A program made the translations under genes and the position numbers. The notes below the pieces were generated by a model that made no database searches, was not told the DNA's origin, and saw only the letters and a list, made by a program, of their open reading frames with translations. Positions 1-11,500 of a stretch of DNA of 49,335 nucleotides are shown piece by piece; position 1 is the stretch's first letter; every line of letters begins with the position of its first letter. The DNA is from Perkinsus marinus ATCC 50983 (lineage: Eukaryota; Perkinsozoa; Perkinsida; Perkinsidae). The stretch is taken from positions 698,293 through 747,627 of the forward strand of contig NW_003207677.1 in the NCBI RefSeq assembly GCF_000006405.1. The letters are read 5' to 3'.

Positions 1-2170
1 GTTGTTTTACCATATCAGTCACCGCATATAGCTCCTTGCGGTTGGTATGCCATTTCAGCGTTAGTGGGAAACGCTTGCACTTTTCCAAAACCACCCCGCC
101 ATCAGGGGTCTGAATAGACCATCCATACCCTTCGTCACAAGCGTCAGTAAAACCATGAAGTTCAGTAGCGTCGGCCCAGCTGGTGTGTTCGCAGGTGCCT
201 GAGAGGGACTTAATTCGATCAATCAGACACTGTAACGTCTGGAAATCCGCGTCATCAAGAGGCAGTGGTTCATCCCAGGATGACCTGTCAGTAGCTACAC
301 CAAATGCACCGGACCATGACCGTAATAGATCAAATATCAGCGACCTTTCAGGATGCTGACAAAGGACATCGGGTGCCAGCCCACATAGTCTGAACACTTC
401 CCTCTTAGTGACAGGCCTGCTGATCTGCCACTTCCGAGGATCCACTTGTGGGCAAGCCGCGCACAACTTTCCCTCCTTGAAGTACCAACATAGGCCAATG
501 TGTTTGCGTGGCTCCGCCAAGATCCTATCCGCCTTGGAGGAAGGAAACTCAGCTCCCACCACTGCACCTATGTGTGAAAGCAACGTGGATACCAACTCCC
601 CGAGCTGAGGACTCGTCGCGCTGACCATAAAATCATCATAGTATACCAACAGTGTAAGGCCCTTGATGTAGGAAGCCCTCTCTTCTGGGAAGAGCTCCGG
701 ACAATCCTCATCAAGCAGAGCAGAGTAGACAGAATGTATGAGCGCAGTAGTGAAACAGCTCAACGCGAGCGGCCCAAACCGCACCCCGAAGGCGACTCTC
801 CGGGTAAGATACTTCTTACGGTTGATGGTTAGACCCAAAGCCTTTGACCGACGAACGGTCAACCTATAAAAGGCCTTCGATATATCCTTGTACTGCAAGT
901 ACCCGCTAGGAGAGGAGAGCAGCTTGAGTGCACAGTCAGCGATAGGAAGATCATAGTATCCGGCTGGAGGCAACGTCTTATTAGCTCCTCGGGCATCGGC
1001 ACAAGGCCTAACCCGAGTTGAGGCACTTTCAGATATCACTGGAAAAACCACGATAGGATCTTGACCATCTACGCTTGCATCAGGATCACTACCGAGGATG
1101 TGAGACTCTTCCTCCGTCACCCACCATTTCCTCCTCAAATACTCATCTATTTCTCCCGCGAAGATATCGCGCTGTTCATCATCCAGTCGGGAGATCAGCT
1201 GCGCAGAGTAGTCGTATTGCTTATGGCCGTGATGTTGCTCCTCGGAAGACGGAGCACTTTCCCAGTCAAACTCAAATACATGGGTCTGACCGTCGCAATC
1301 CTGCACATCACCTCCCACCACATCTATTGGACGGATTCTGAACCTGTACCACTTATTGCCTGGTACCCTCGTCCACGATATATATTTGGTAGTTAGATAT
1401 CGTACTCCTCGTGCAACTAGTGGTTCGATGGGCATATTGGGGTCAATGTCAACCTTGATGCTCGTTGTAGGCTTACTGTATGCTACGAAATTTTCAAGAG
1501 GGTCCTCTTCGAAAACGGAGTCCACGAATTCAGGCGTTGTAGCCCGCCGCTTATCTTCCTGCTTCCCCAGATCCGTGGTTCCGTTTTCGCTCACTTGTAT
1601 GAGCCGATATCCTAGACCCTCCAACGTAGGCCTTCCAATCAAGACGTCGAATTGTGACATGCCCTCACCTTCCGGTGAGCTGGCATCCGGTATATAGAAG
1701 TGAGAATCGATCACTCTATCGGCTGCAGCCAACTGGAGCTCTGCCATGCGAGTCAACTTGACTGGACCCCCCAGAGACGAAGCCGTCATGGCGTCGTGAC
1801 CTAGGTCTACAATGTTGGCTCGGAGCTCGGTGGCAGCCTTGTCGGAGCAAATATTAATAGTCGATCCCGTGTCCAAACAGGCACGGAGCACCTTAGGGCC
1901 ATCATCAGATCCTGTGAACTGGATGTTCTCGATATGAAGGTCGCTCGTCGAGTGGAACTTGTCGGAGAGCACATAAGTATGTCCGCTACGTGTGGTCTTT
2001 TGTCCACCCGCAGCTCCACTTCTTTTCTCCGATGAGCTAGATTCTCCAGCCATTGTGGTAGTGGCCTTTTTCTTCGGGCAATCACGCTTGAAGTGACCCG
2101 TTTGGCCGCACTCGAAACAGTTCTGAACCTTCTTGCCTTTTGAAGTGGTTATCGAAGCCGACGTGGGTTT
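1..2170 (-). mobile_element. Retrotransposon pol frame (zinc knuckle, protease, RT, start of RNase H), cut by the window edge
   Basis: Reading the minus strand codon by codon gives one frame with no stop from 2170 to position 1, over 720 codons. In order it shows a zinc knuckle CFECGQTGHFKRDC (about 2080-2125), an aspartic-protease motif LDTGSTINIC (about 1845-1875), a reverse transcriptase with CADARGANKTLPP (about 960-1010), a YYDD catalytic box (about 620-632), and an RNase H-like start FTDACDEGYGW (about 120-155). The order gag, protease, RT, RNase H fits an LTR-type element of Ty3 or BEL/Pao kind; I cannot decide which. Any integrase would lie beyond the left edge. The frame opens immediately after a TGA at 2171-2173, so it must be entered by frameshift from gag. 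With no internal stop it may be young or active. Confidence 0.9.
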
Positions 2171-2173
2171 TCA
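2149..2173 (-). promoter_or_regulatory. Probable gag-pol -1 frameshift window
   Basis: The gag frame stops at 2149-2151 and the pol (-1) frame is closed by TGA at 2171-2173. The ribosome must therefore change frame within 2149-2170. The gag codons entering this window are GTT GAA AAC CCA, and the -1 reading is AAA CCC ACG. The A4C3 run could slip but is not a canonical X-XXY-YYZ heptamer. A one-base sequence error or mutation would look the same. Confidence 0.5.
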
Positions 2174-3243
2174 ACTCCTTCGGTCTTAACAGTCGAGCTA
2201 TCTCTCTTGAAGCCTGCAGGTTGGTCGTGCCCCTGAAATCTCGATTTGTAGTCTTGGCCAGGTTTCCGTGCTGCCACCCCTCGCGCATTCTCTTCCCCCA
2301 CAACGCCCAGAACCACATCCAGACTCAAGGGACTATGCCTCTCAGCTAGATTTTCCAGTGCCTTGATGAAACCCTCAATGTTTTTGGTTTTCTTAAGCGA
2401 CGGGAACTCTTGAGCTTTCGCAACTTCGTTCTTGAAATAGGGATAGATCGATAGGGCCCTCAGGAGTTTATCACGCCTCACCTGCCACGCCGTACCAATC
2501 AGCTCAACACCTTCGAGCTGAGCATAGAGCATACGTTCCTTGGCAAAGAAGTCTGACCAAGTTTGATGGCTCTTAGGCGCGACATTACACCATCTCCGAA
2601 GAATCTCCGAAGTGTCTTTGACCTTGAACTCCTCCGTGACCCGCTTGGTAGCATCCGCAAGAACCTTGTTGCATTCTGATAACCATCGACCCACAGCGGT
2701 AGCCATTTTCTGCTCCTCGACTTTATCGCCCTCCTCAGCCAGGTCGATCGTTTTCCAGGACATTAAGTTGCTATGCTTGGCTAGGCAGCATTCCAAAACC
2801 CTCCGGGAAATGTTAGCAGAGGCGACGTAGCTGAGGAGCATGAGAGTCAAAGGGGAAGCCAGTCGGCTCAACCGGGAACAGGATTGGACCTTCCGCCATA
2901 GAGACTCAGTCCATTCCGCTCCCCTTGGAATACCCCAACCCTTGCAGTAGGCCTCGAAAGAATATACCTGCTTGCCCGAAGGCAGAAGCAGCCCCAGACC
3001 CGTAGTCTGGTTATAGGGAGCGAACTGGCCTAAACCGAGCAAGGTAATCACGGCTTGATGTGAATCCTCCAAGCGTCTCAATGACTTTTCTGAGAGGTAT
3101 TCGTCATCATCGGTTCGAGCGTCAACTTCGGCACCCATGACGGCGTCGGCCAAGAACGAGAACCTTTTTTTATTCTCGGATGATGCACCATATGCTCTAT
3201 CGTCCTCTTCTATATCAGACTTGGTGTCCTTGATACTGGCCAT
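2149..3243 (-). CDS. Retrotransposon gag-like protein, 364 aa
   Basis: A single open frame runs from ATG at 3243 (MASIKDTKSD) to TAA at 2149-2151. The protein is acidic at its N-terminus and then mostly helical and charged, with no domain I can name. I call it gag because it lies directly upstream of, and overlaps by about 22 nt, a pol frame on the same strand that begins with the zinc knuckle gag would normally carry. The last residues before the stop (VENPRRLR) run into the overlap where the -1 frame opens. It would form the particle that packages element RNA. Position and linkage support the role; the sequence alone is not diagnostic. Confidence 0.75.
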   Translation of the reverse strand: MASIKDTKSDIEEDDRAYGASSENKKRFSFLADAVMGAEVDARTDDDEYLSEKSLRRLEDSHQAVITLLGLGQFAPYNQTTGLGLLLPSGKQVYSFEAYCKGWGIPRGAEWTESLWRKVQSCSRLSRLASPLTLMLLSYVASANISRRVLECCLAKHSNLMSWKTIDLAEEGDKVEEQKMATAVGRWLSECNKVLADATKRVTEEFKVKDTSEILRRWCNVAPKSHQTWSDFFAKERMLYAQLEGVELIGTAWQVRRDKLLRALSIYPYFKNEVAKAQEFPSLKKTKNIEGFIKALENLAERHSPLSLDVVLGVVGEENARGVAARKPGQDYKSRFQGHDQPAGFKRDSSTVKTEGVENPRRLR

Positions 3244-3535
3244 AACTCAATATAGGAGTAGAGGTTAACAGTGGGATAACAACAGGATGCCAGTCACGTG
3301 GGAATCACGAGACGGAAGTAGACGGTCGTACAACGGACGAGACGGCAACATCCTCTTTCATGCAAATATCATGCTAATTTCATGAACATGCACGTAAATC
3401 CCGATCAATTACTCTGGTGAGTACAGTGGCGTCACGCCCTTTCCGGAACAGAGGCGGAAAAGTCAGTTGTGCACGACAGCATAATCTATCACTGATGTCA
3501 ACTAAATTGACTCGACCTAGAATTGGTTTTCTTGT
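3244..3535. other. Non-coding stretch upstream of gag
   Basis: No coding frame found. By position this should contain the element's leader and any LTR. I could not find a convincing primer-binding site or a TG...CA LTR pair. Confidence 0.3.
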
Positions 3536-3765
3536 TCAGGCCCTTGGTATGTGCGGCGCCATCCCGTCCACTGAATCGGAGTCTTTCAGAGACTTGAGTA
3601 CATCAGAGACTAATTTTGATATACCCAACTTTATGGCCAAATCGGTGTTATGTGGCTCAGTACCATACTCCGCGTCTTCTCCAGTCCATTGGGAATCTGG
3701 TCGGAGTTGTCCGACTTGGTTAACTTCATCCCCGAGATGTCGATCGCGAGCGCCGTTGTGATCTA
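3536..3765 (-). CDS. Unrecognised exon-like frame
   Basis: Minus-strand frame from an AG acceptor-like site near 3766 to TGA at 3536-3538. The product starts DHNGARDRHLGDEV and contains AIKLGISKLVSDVLKSL, with a protein-like composition and no low complexity. There is no ATG at its start. It may be the last exon of a gene disrupted by the retrotransposon, or an extra retroelement frame. No family recognised. Confidence 0.3.
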
Positions 3766-3941
3766 TTTCTATTGTTCACACGTGCATCATGATGAGCAAG
3801 TCATTTAAATCTGCAGGAGTCGTCGAGTTATCAATATAGAGGGTAGGGTTGAATTTCACTCGGTGTAAGATGGATTTTGATATTGCGTGATAGAGCCTTG
3901 CAGAGAGTAGTTGCTATTCCCCATCATTTGTTGGTGGTATC

Positions 3942-5862
3942 ATGTCTGAGGAGATCATCTCCACCGATGGTGGGTACCAGATAGTACCAGTAGTTGGAGC
4001 TGATGCTGGTGGTATTATAATGATAGCAGGGAAGAGGAGGAAGCGTGATACGCGATGGGGGCCCAGGAAGCACATCAAACTGGGCAAACGGTAGTAGCTG
4101 GAGTGCGATGGTCCTGGTGCACTTCTGAACTATGTTGGCTGTTAGCTTTGATTTCGTGCGACCTTTATATATAGTGTGGCTTTTCAATTGAAAAAAACAA
4201 TTTCATTCAAACTCTTGATTGACGAGTGACTCATCAGTGTGAATCGTGTGCAAGGCAAAGGTCGTTATGTATCATCCGCGTCGGAGGTTCGAGGCACTTC
4301 ATGTAGTTGAATACTAATTCTTCAGTTTGTCAACGGTGGATGACAAACCGTATAAGCCGTTGCCTTTGCTGGACGTACCGTGTGGTCTGGGCTGGAAGCA
4401 GATCGATCAGATGATGAGGGAGATAAGATTGGAGGACTGTACTAGTGGGGCACCCTATAGGAGGCGGTCATTTGAATCTTTGTAGTGGACAATAAGCTGA
4501 GAGCTGAACCGATAAGGTTGGAGTTGGGCGACCCAGATATTCGACCACCGTCTCCACCGCCAACGTGAGTCGTCAGGATGATCTCGGGTGGAGTTGATAT
4601 AGTGTTATCATTTTTGAGGTATGACCAACTTGGTACTCGGACGAATGATCGTACTACTAGAGTGAAGAAAGCAATGGAAGGAGAGCATAATAGGCTAGTC
4701 CGGTAATCGGGTTGAATCGATCGATACAGGGGAAGGTGTTGAGCGTAGGTATATGATGGCTACTGTGAGAGACTACATACCTCCCGAGACGTGGAACAAG
4801 GCTAGGTCGGTCGAGTTTTTGGAAGGGCGTAAGGCATTGTGCTTGGCAGGTTGGTACGGAAGATCATCATACCGCAGAAAAAATATCCCGACGTACCGTT
4901 CATGGCGATCATCGTGGGCGCACGAGGAACTAACCATAAGCGTTTACAGGTGACTTGATGGGAATGTCAAGATTGGGTGGACTCGTTTGATGTTCAGATG
5001 GAGTCGGGGTGTCGTATTGAGATTCGAGGGAAGGGAATCAACGCGATGAATCAGACCATAGAAGAGCAGAATATGCCTCAACACGTTCATATCGAGGGTA
5101 AGATATGTTTATGTGCACTTTTGCTATACCACTCCTCTGTGAATTCATCTTACGAATTAGGCGATACTGAAGTCAACTTGATCAAGGCAACTGCTTTATT
5201 GGAACCATTGTTGGACCCGACCCACCCTGACTTTGCCAGAGCTAGAGCCCTTGGTAAGGGGAGTTGGTGAACTCGGGAGGGAAGTAGCATATCGCATATC
5301 AGGTTTGGAGCAGTTGGCTGTGGTGAATGGTTATACCACTCAAGTGCAGCACATACGTTGTGGCCTATGCCAGGCTATGGGCCACCATGCAAGCCAGTGC
5401 CCAGAGTAGGTGGAGGTAGATTGGTCTGACGGGTATAGTGTAACAGGTTCAACAATGTGGAGATGTCGTATAAGATGGCTGATGTTAAGTGCGATATCTG
5501 TGGGGATAAGGGGCATGCTACTATTGACTGTACGAGGAAGTGCTCTAACAATGGGTCGTTGAGGCGGTGTCGGTATTAGGTCCTCAAAAGGGCACGGCTC
5601 AGCAGAAATCTAAGGAGTGGCGAGAGGAGGCTGAGGAGAGGGCTAAGGTAGTAGAGTAGGGCTTTGGACAATTACTGATCTATATGGTTGAGTACCACAC
5701 TGTACATTGGTGATGATGGAAAGCCTGTGTGTGATTGATTCGCTGGTAGGTTGATCAAGAATACGCCGACCTTATCAACAACCTAGCTGAAGAAAATGAT
5801 CCTCTGAAGTCTGGAGGCCTGCAGGTGATAAGGTTGTGCGAATACTAGTGGTAGTAGTAGTG

Positions 5863-5913
<51 letters not shown>

Positions 5914-5940
5914 TTGGCAGTAGTAGTAGTAGTAGTAGTG

Positions 5941-5975
<35 letters not shown>

Positions 5976-5990
5976 TGTAGTAGTAGTGGC

Positions 5991-6030
<40 letters not shown>

Positions 6031-8282
6031 TTAGCAGTAGTAGTAGTGGTAGTAGTTGTAGTAGTAGTACATGGCACATGCGGTCTCAGAGAAATTTGGT
6101 CTATGTGAATCTTGTCGTTTTAGAATGGCTCTACAGGATCGATTGAAGAGGATGGGAACGAGATTTTGATTCCCTTCAAGGACGTTGGTGAGTGGTTTGA
6201 GGTGGAGAGGAAGGGTTTAGAGTAGGTTGAGCTGTGTTCGCAGGTGCATTTATCGGACCACAGGGAAGTAATGTGAAACTACTAGAAGGAGAAACAGGTT
6301 GCCAAGTACATGTTGGTAATAATGGTGTTCAGTTTGGGAAAATATGCATGTGTTGGCGACAACGCAGAAACTCTGAGGAAAATTCGGGAAATTGTTGTTG
6401 ATTTCTGAACACTTCTACCCGAATTTGTGAATAAGCTCCTACAGAGCTCCGCTGAAGAAAGCGAACATATTTTCGTAGTGGCATTTCACTCGAACACTCT
6501 CGTGCCATACAGTCTTCAAAATGATCAAAAATACTATTGGAAATACGACTTCCCTAATATTCGACTCGCAGTTTTCGGAGTAAAAATATGAGTTCATACG
6601 TTGAACGTATGCACTTTTGTTTTTCCTATTACGTTCTACGGATTTTACTATCACCATTTTGCTTTTGTTTTACGTATTACATTCGCAGTGAAAATAATTT
6701 GCTCATCCAAGGATGGTTTGTAGCGTTATGGTAACGCTTTTCCCGTTCTTGGCAATGACCGAAAGATGAGGGCCGAAATTTACGCGTTATAGCTAATGGG
6801 ATATTAGAAGGCATATGCTCGAGGTCCACTCAACCTAGTCTTAGAGGGATTTGCGAAAAACGAGATGTTCTTAGGTCATTTTTTGGAGGAGTGTAGTCGC
6901 CTGAATTGGCACGTTTCTAGCGATGAGATTTCTATGGGGCTCAGCGGTTCTGCTTCAGATCAGTCTAACAAAGACGCAAGAAACTGTCCAGTCCAGATCA
7001 CTGGTCCGGCTGGCGCTATCGAGCAAGCTAAGGAGAAGATACGGGAATGGTTGAAGAAGTAGGTTTTGTTGGGGTTGCCCGATCGGCGATATTTTATCTC
7101 ATTTTTAGTCGCGAGGCAGGAGCTAATGCGCAGATCCCTATGGTGGGTAGATTTGATCAAGGTGTGGTATGAATTGGTTGTTCTCAGGTGCTCGGAGTAC
7201 CTGGAGATGAGGAACCTATTCGTTTGCCTGCGACACTCGTTGGTGAGTCGTAAGTGTCACTGGGCTGCCGTATATCATATTTTTCCGTAGGTGTATTCAT
7301 TGGTCATAATAGTCAGAACTTGAAGGCTCTGGAGCGGGACTTGGGTGTTGGTCTTATGCTCGGTAGTTTACACCTTGCATATCTGCTCTTCTTTATCTGG
7401 ATCACATCTCTGCCCCTCGACCCTTAAAGTGGATGTGTCTATGTGTTACACTTTCCTGCTTGGACTTTTGCGAGTTCTCCGTTTTGCGCATTGCTCGGTG
7501 ATCGCTGATGTTTAGCGCATCGGTCTAGAAATTGGCTCCATCGTAGGAGGCATTTCATTGGCTCATCTTCGTTGAGCCTCCGGTTGGCTCACCATTCACA
7601 GCGTATCTTTCTTTAGATGGGAAGAAGGAGAGTGGTATATTGGACCACCCTGTCCTCTTTAGTGGTTCGGATGAAGCTATTCTTGAGGCAAAGCCAAAAT
7701 TACGGGAGTGGATCTCACAGTAATGGAGTCTACCTCTAATGTTAATGCATCTGAGCGTCCTTTCAGGCGAATGGTCACGCCACAGGGTGAGGCTGGTTTC
7801 GGACAAGTTCTTCCGGAATTCCCAGGTAGTGAGCGGGAATCACTGAATTAGTATTGTTACATGTAGAGTGAGAGGATTCATGATAGTGTGTTCTAATCTG
7901 AATGAGCGGCTTGGACAGAGACTTTGACGTACATCGATTAATCGGGGTTTCTACGCAAGTGACTCTTTCAGGCTTCCCGGGGGGATTCCCTTTCCCGCCA
8001 GCCCCAGGGGCTGCTGCTGCTGCCTATATGCCGATGATGATGGGTATGATGGGAGCTCCTCCTCAAGGCATGATGCCAGCTGGATATCCTCAAATGCAAC
8101 AAACATTTGCGCCTCCACCACCACCCGTGTCAGGAGGACAGGTATTGATAGGATAAGACTCGTAGAGAGTGCAGATTGCCTTGGTTATTCAGTATCAAGT
8201 CCCAGCTATGGATCAAGCATCGTGGCAGCTACTATATCAACAGCGTTTGCAACAGGAGCAGATGCAGTACAGGCCGCAGTAG
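3942..8282 (+). CDS. Splicing factor SF1 / branch-point-binding protein homologue with extra KH-like modules
   Basis: SF1/BBP binds the intron branch point in early spliceosome assembly. Start is ATG 3942 (MSEEIISTDGG). Exon 1 (3942-4090) ends in a KRRKRDTRWGP basic patch typical of the SF1 N-terminus. Phase-consistent exons follow: 4326-4444, 4486-4564, 4619-4702, 4749-4805, 4850-4949, 4998-5097, 5161-5253, 5303-5405, 5447-5529, 5580-5647, 5750-5824. They encode the PPSPPPTYD linker, a KH domain (IIIPQKKYPDVPF, IVGARGTNHKRLQ), two CX2CX4HX4C knuckles (CGLCQAMGHHASQC, CDICGDKGHATIDC) and DQEYADLINNLAEEN. Up to here the family match is strong. Downstream are KH-like exons (6124-6187, 6244 on, 6875-7049, 7109-7242, 7291-7350, 7617-7719), then 7767-7825, a Pro/Met/Ala-rich exon 7972-8141 and a Gln-rich end 8193-8282 (TAG). 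The extra KH units are not usual in SF1. One of them needs a 1-nt shift or an unseen intron near 6340. Confidence 0.88.
5846..6069 (+). repeat. (GTA)n microsatellite inside the SF1-like gene
   Basis: About 220 bp of GTA triplets with scattered interruptions (GTG, TTG, GCA). It lies wholly within the intron 5825-6123 between the SF1 core and the first extra KH-like exon, so it is not translated. It is open in several frames only because of its composition. Confidence 0.97.
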
Positions 8283-8507
8283 CTGTGAGGAAGATCTTGG
8301 CTTACAAAAACTATTGCCAAACCTTTCATCATAGAATGTTGAGCGTGGAGTTCAGGAAGGGGTGCCTCATATTACTATTGGATATAATGTCCCAAAGTCC
8401 TGCCTCTTCAGAAGTGGGAGGTGAGGGTGATAGAAAGCCTCTAGATGCTAGGACCAAGAGGGTGTCGCATCTCGATTTCATCAGTTAATTTCTTTGGATT
8501 ACCTTGC

Positions 8508-11500
8508 ATGTTACAGGAAGAGTTGGACTTCGTTGAACCAACTACCTTCATGGTCGGCGACAAGTGGTACAATTTCAGTCTCCCCTCGTTGAGAACATTT
8601 ACTGTTTTGACCCTCTTCGGTTTCATTTTTTCTTGCAGCCTCTGTACCTTCCACTTCCTTACACGGAAGGAACGTGCGATGCATAAAGAAACATCGGAGG
8701 GCTTTGACCCGCTATCTGATGCTGAGAAGGGGTCGTCTCCCGATGGGGTTAACTTGAAGCCGAGATATCCAGCGGTGGACTATTTCAGAGGAACTACCAT
8801 ACTATTCGTTGTTACATTCCACTTGATCTGGGTACTCGGTGGTTTTGAGCTCATTCCTGACTTCCCGGTTATGGCTGGTTACAATCTACCGATCACAAAC
8901 TACTTGTATTTTTTGGCCTTCTATGCTGTGTCGTTTTTTTGGGTGAATCTCAGTCGTTTCGTCCATCCATGGATCCAATACTTACTGTAAGAATGTCAGC
9001 TGTAGTGGAACGTTGTTTATTCGACAAGTCAACTTCAGATTCCCCGTCGTCACTCTATCGTGCATTTACATGCTATGTTGGGAATCAGAGAGATCCGGTG
9101 TGTGCACGATAATGCTCTGCGTTGGACTATCCTTGGCGATAGTCCACGAGGATCGAATAAAATGGAGAAACCTCATCATTAGAACACTCAAGCTGGGAGT
9201 AGCAGCAGGGATTATAAGCGCCCTAACGTAATCACGCTTACGAGCATCATTTGGTTGTTCTTGTCATTACTCGTGATAGGTATATCTTCATTCCCACATC
9301 TCCCATATACTTCGGTGCCATCCACTGCATAACGCTCAATACCCTTCTCACAATGATCTTCATCAGAGTAAGTTGAGCCTCCCCCTAAGATGATACTGCC
9401 TCTTCTGCTCGACGGATCTTCCATCATATTCCCATCATCATCGCATCCTCTTCTTCGTCCTTTACTCAGGTCCCCCGTATTGCTTTCGTCGGTTTCATCT
9501 CCATCCAGCTTTTCACGATGATGGGCCGCGTGTTCCCCCTCGAGATCCCCATGGACCGTCCCACAGTTGATGTTATCCCATGGTACGCCAATCAATGTCT
9601 GTCTTTTGCCTATTAGTCTACAGTTTAACAATAGGGACCTCTCCAAAAATCTCTTTGAAGAAGAGCTTCGTGAGGTTCAAGAACCTCTTGAAAGGAGGGG
9701 TTTGAGCACGGTCGGGCATCTGAGCTACTGGTCCGGATTTCACAAATGTCTCCCACCCAGTAGCTGCAGAAACACACAACACGAGAAACACGTTCGCGAA
9801 TCGTTCGACTAGCCTTCGAACGAGAACAATATTGCGCAGCAATCTCGGCTAGTTCTGCGGCTTCGTGCGGTCGAACCGGCCGAGCGGCTCCCAGGGAGCC
9901 ACTCCCTGCTTCGCAGCTTGCTTTCCCATTGTCGGAGCTTAGCAGCGGCAGCTGGATTTTGTCTCATGAAGCATTATTGAGGGAGAGCTCTGAAGTCCCT
10001 AGTAAGCAGGGTGATGGAGGAATCCCTGTCTAGGTTATTGAGGCGGCTTTGTCTGTTCATCTTCCACAAATGGTGAACTTTCGGTCAGTCAACTCGGGCA
10101 AATCGGGAGCGGAGCGAAGTATTGAAAGTGAAAGTAATACTTTCACTTTCACGGTTTTGACATACCTCCAAAGTATGTGAAAACGTGTCGAAGGCTGCCT
10201 TAACCTGCCCCTGATCTTCGAGGCCTGAGGAAGCTCAGTTTTCTTGAAGCAAAAAGTTTACGAAGAGCAGATCTTCGAAATAGGTTGTGAGTTTCTCAAA
10301 GCTTGTTACGCATTCTAGCGTGTGAAAACGGGGTTCTTCCGGAAAGGCTTGATGAATAGGTAGCTACTTCAAGAAGGATTCTTAACCCTCAAGAAGTTGA
10401 TGGTTTCAAGAACCCTCCTTAAAGAAGGCTTTCAAAGGCGTTTTGGGTGATATTTGGTGGTCTCATGCGTAAGGAGCTCAAGGATGCTTCTCTAAAGCAG
10501 GGTGGCTGATAGAACAAGAATTTTCATCTTCCTGTTCGAAATTTCTTTTGACCTCCCAAACACAACACAATCTGCCTTCCGATTCAGATGCGTGAAGCAC
10601 ACGCCCGAACCAAGAATATTGGAGACTTGACTATCCTGTGGCGAATTGGAGGCTTCTTTGTGCGTTTTTCTACCATCAGGTTGAAGCCTAGCAGCCTAGC
10701 TAACATGCAACCTCATCCTTAGCCACGATGCGATTATTTCCGTCAGTAGTTTCCTCCCCGTGTCTGGGTGGTTCCCCGAAAACTTGAAGTGTCGCAAGTG
10801 GGTGACATCAGATCTACGCTTCTGCAGTCTGCAGTGCGCACTTTTCACGCGATGACAACATTGTTTCTTTCGGGATGATCTGAGGACTAATAAGATCTTT
10901 TGTGACGTCTTTCTCAAGTGAAGAATGATCCAGAAGATACTCGGACTCCAAGTCTTGCAGACAGTTCGATGTCTGGGACCGAGATTTAAAGTCACTAGTG
11001 CTTGTTGAATGTTGATGCCGAGAGGATATGCAACGCAGTCACTGTATTAGTGCACCCTGTGTGGATTCTCAGCGTTAGTGATAGTGCCTAAGTGAGGCAG
11101 AGTTATATTACATATGAGTCATATGATATGACTCAATCTCTAGAGAGTTGCCAAACTCCTAGTGCGGGAGCGCTAGAGTTTGAAGCGGCCCGGTCAATAC
11201 AGCCTGCAGTGCAGGCCGAGGATGCAGGCCCTGCATCCTCAGGCGGCTTGACTCGGGCCCAAAAAGTAAGGACACAGTTGCCGTGGCCTAGCTCGTGAAA
11301 TGTACGATTCTCACGATTGCTGCGACACGACAGGAACATGTGAGTACATGTTGGAAACCTGTTAATCACATCGCGGACGACTCGTCTGCGTCATCTCGGA
11401 CGAGGGCATATGCGGCTGTGAAATGCCGGGTTAATGCGTGGATAGGGCGTTGTGGAACATGCATGACGTTGTAGCAAAGCTCAGAAATCTCTCGTATGTC

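Noticed and set aside
408-1697. Several plus-strand frames of 66-113 aa
   Set aside because: All are antisense to the continuous pol frame on the minus strand.
2060-2318. Third open frame across the gag/pol junction
   Set aside because: It carries no motif; the zinc knuckle is read in the -1 frame, and gag in the 0 frame.
5775-6108. Long frames of poly-Thr, poly-Leu and poly-Val on both strands
   Set aside because: They are translations of the (GTA)n microsatellite, which lies inside an intron of the SF1-like gene.
9212-9646. 144-aa minus-strand frame, repeated at 14440 and 27355
   Set aside because: It is the antisense shadow of acyltransferase exons 3-4 and their introns, which are conserved in all copies.
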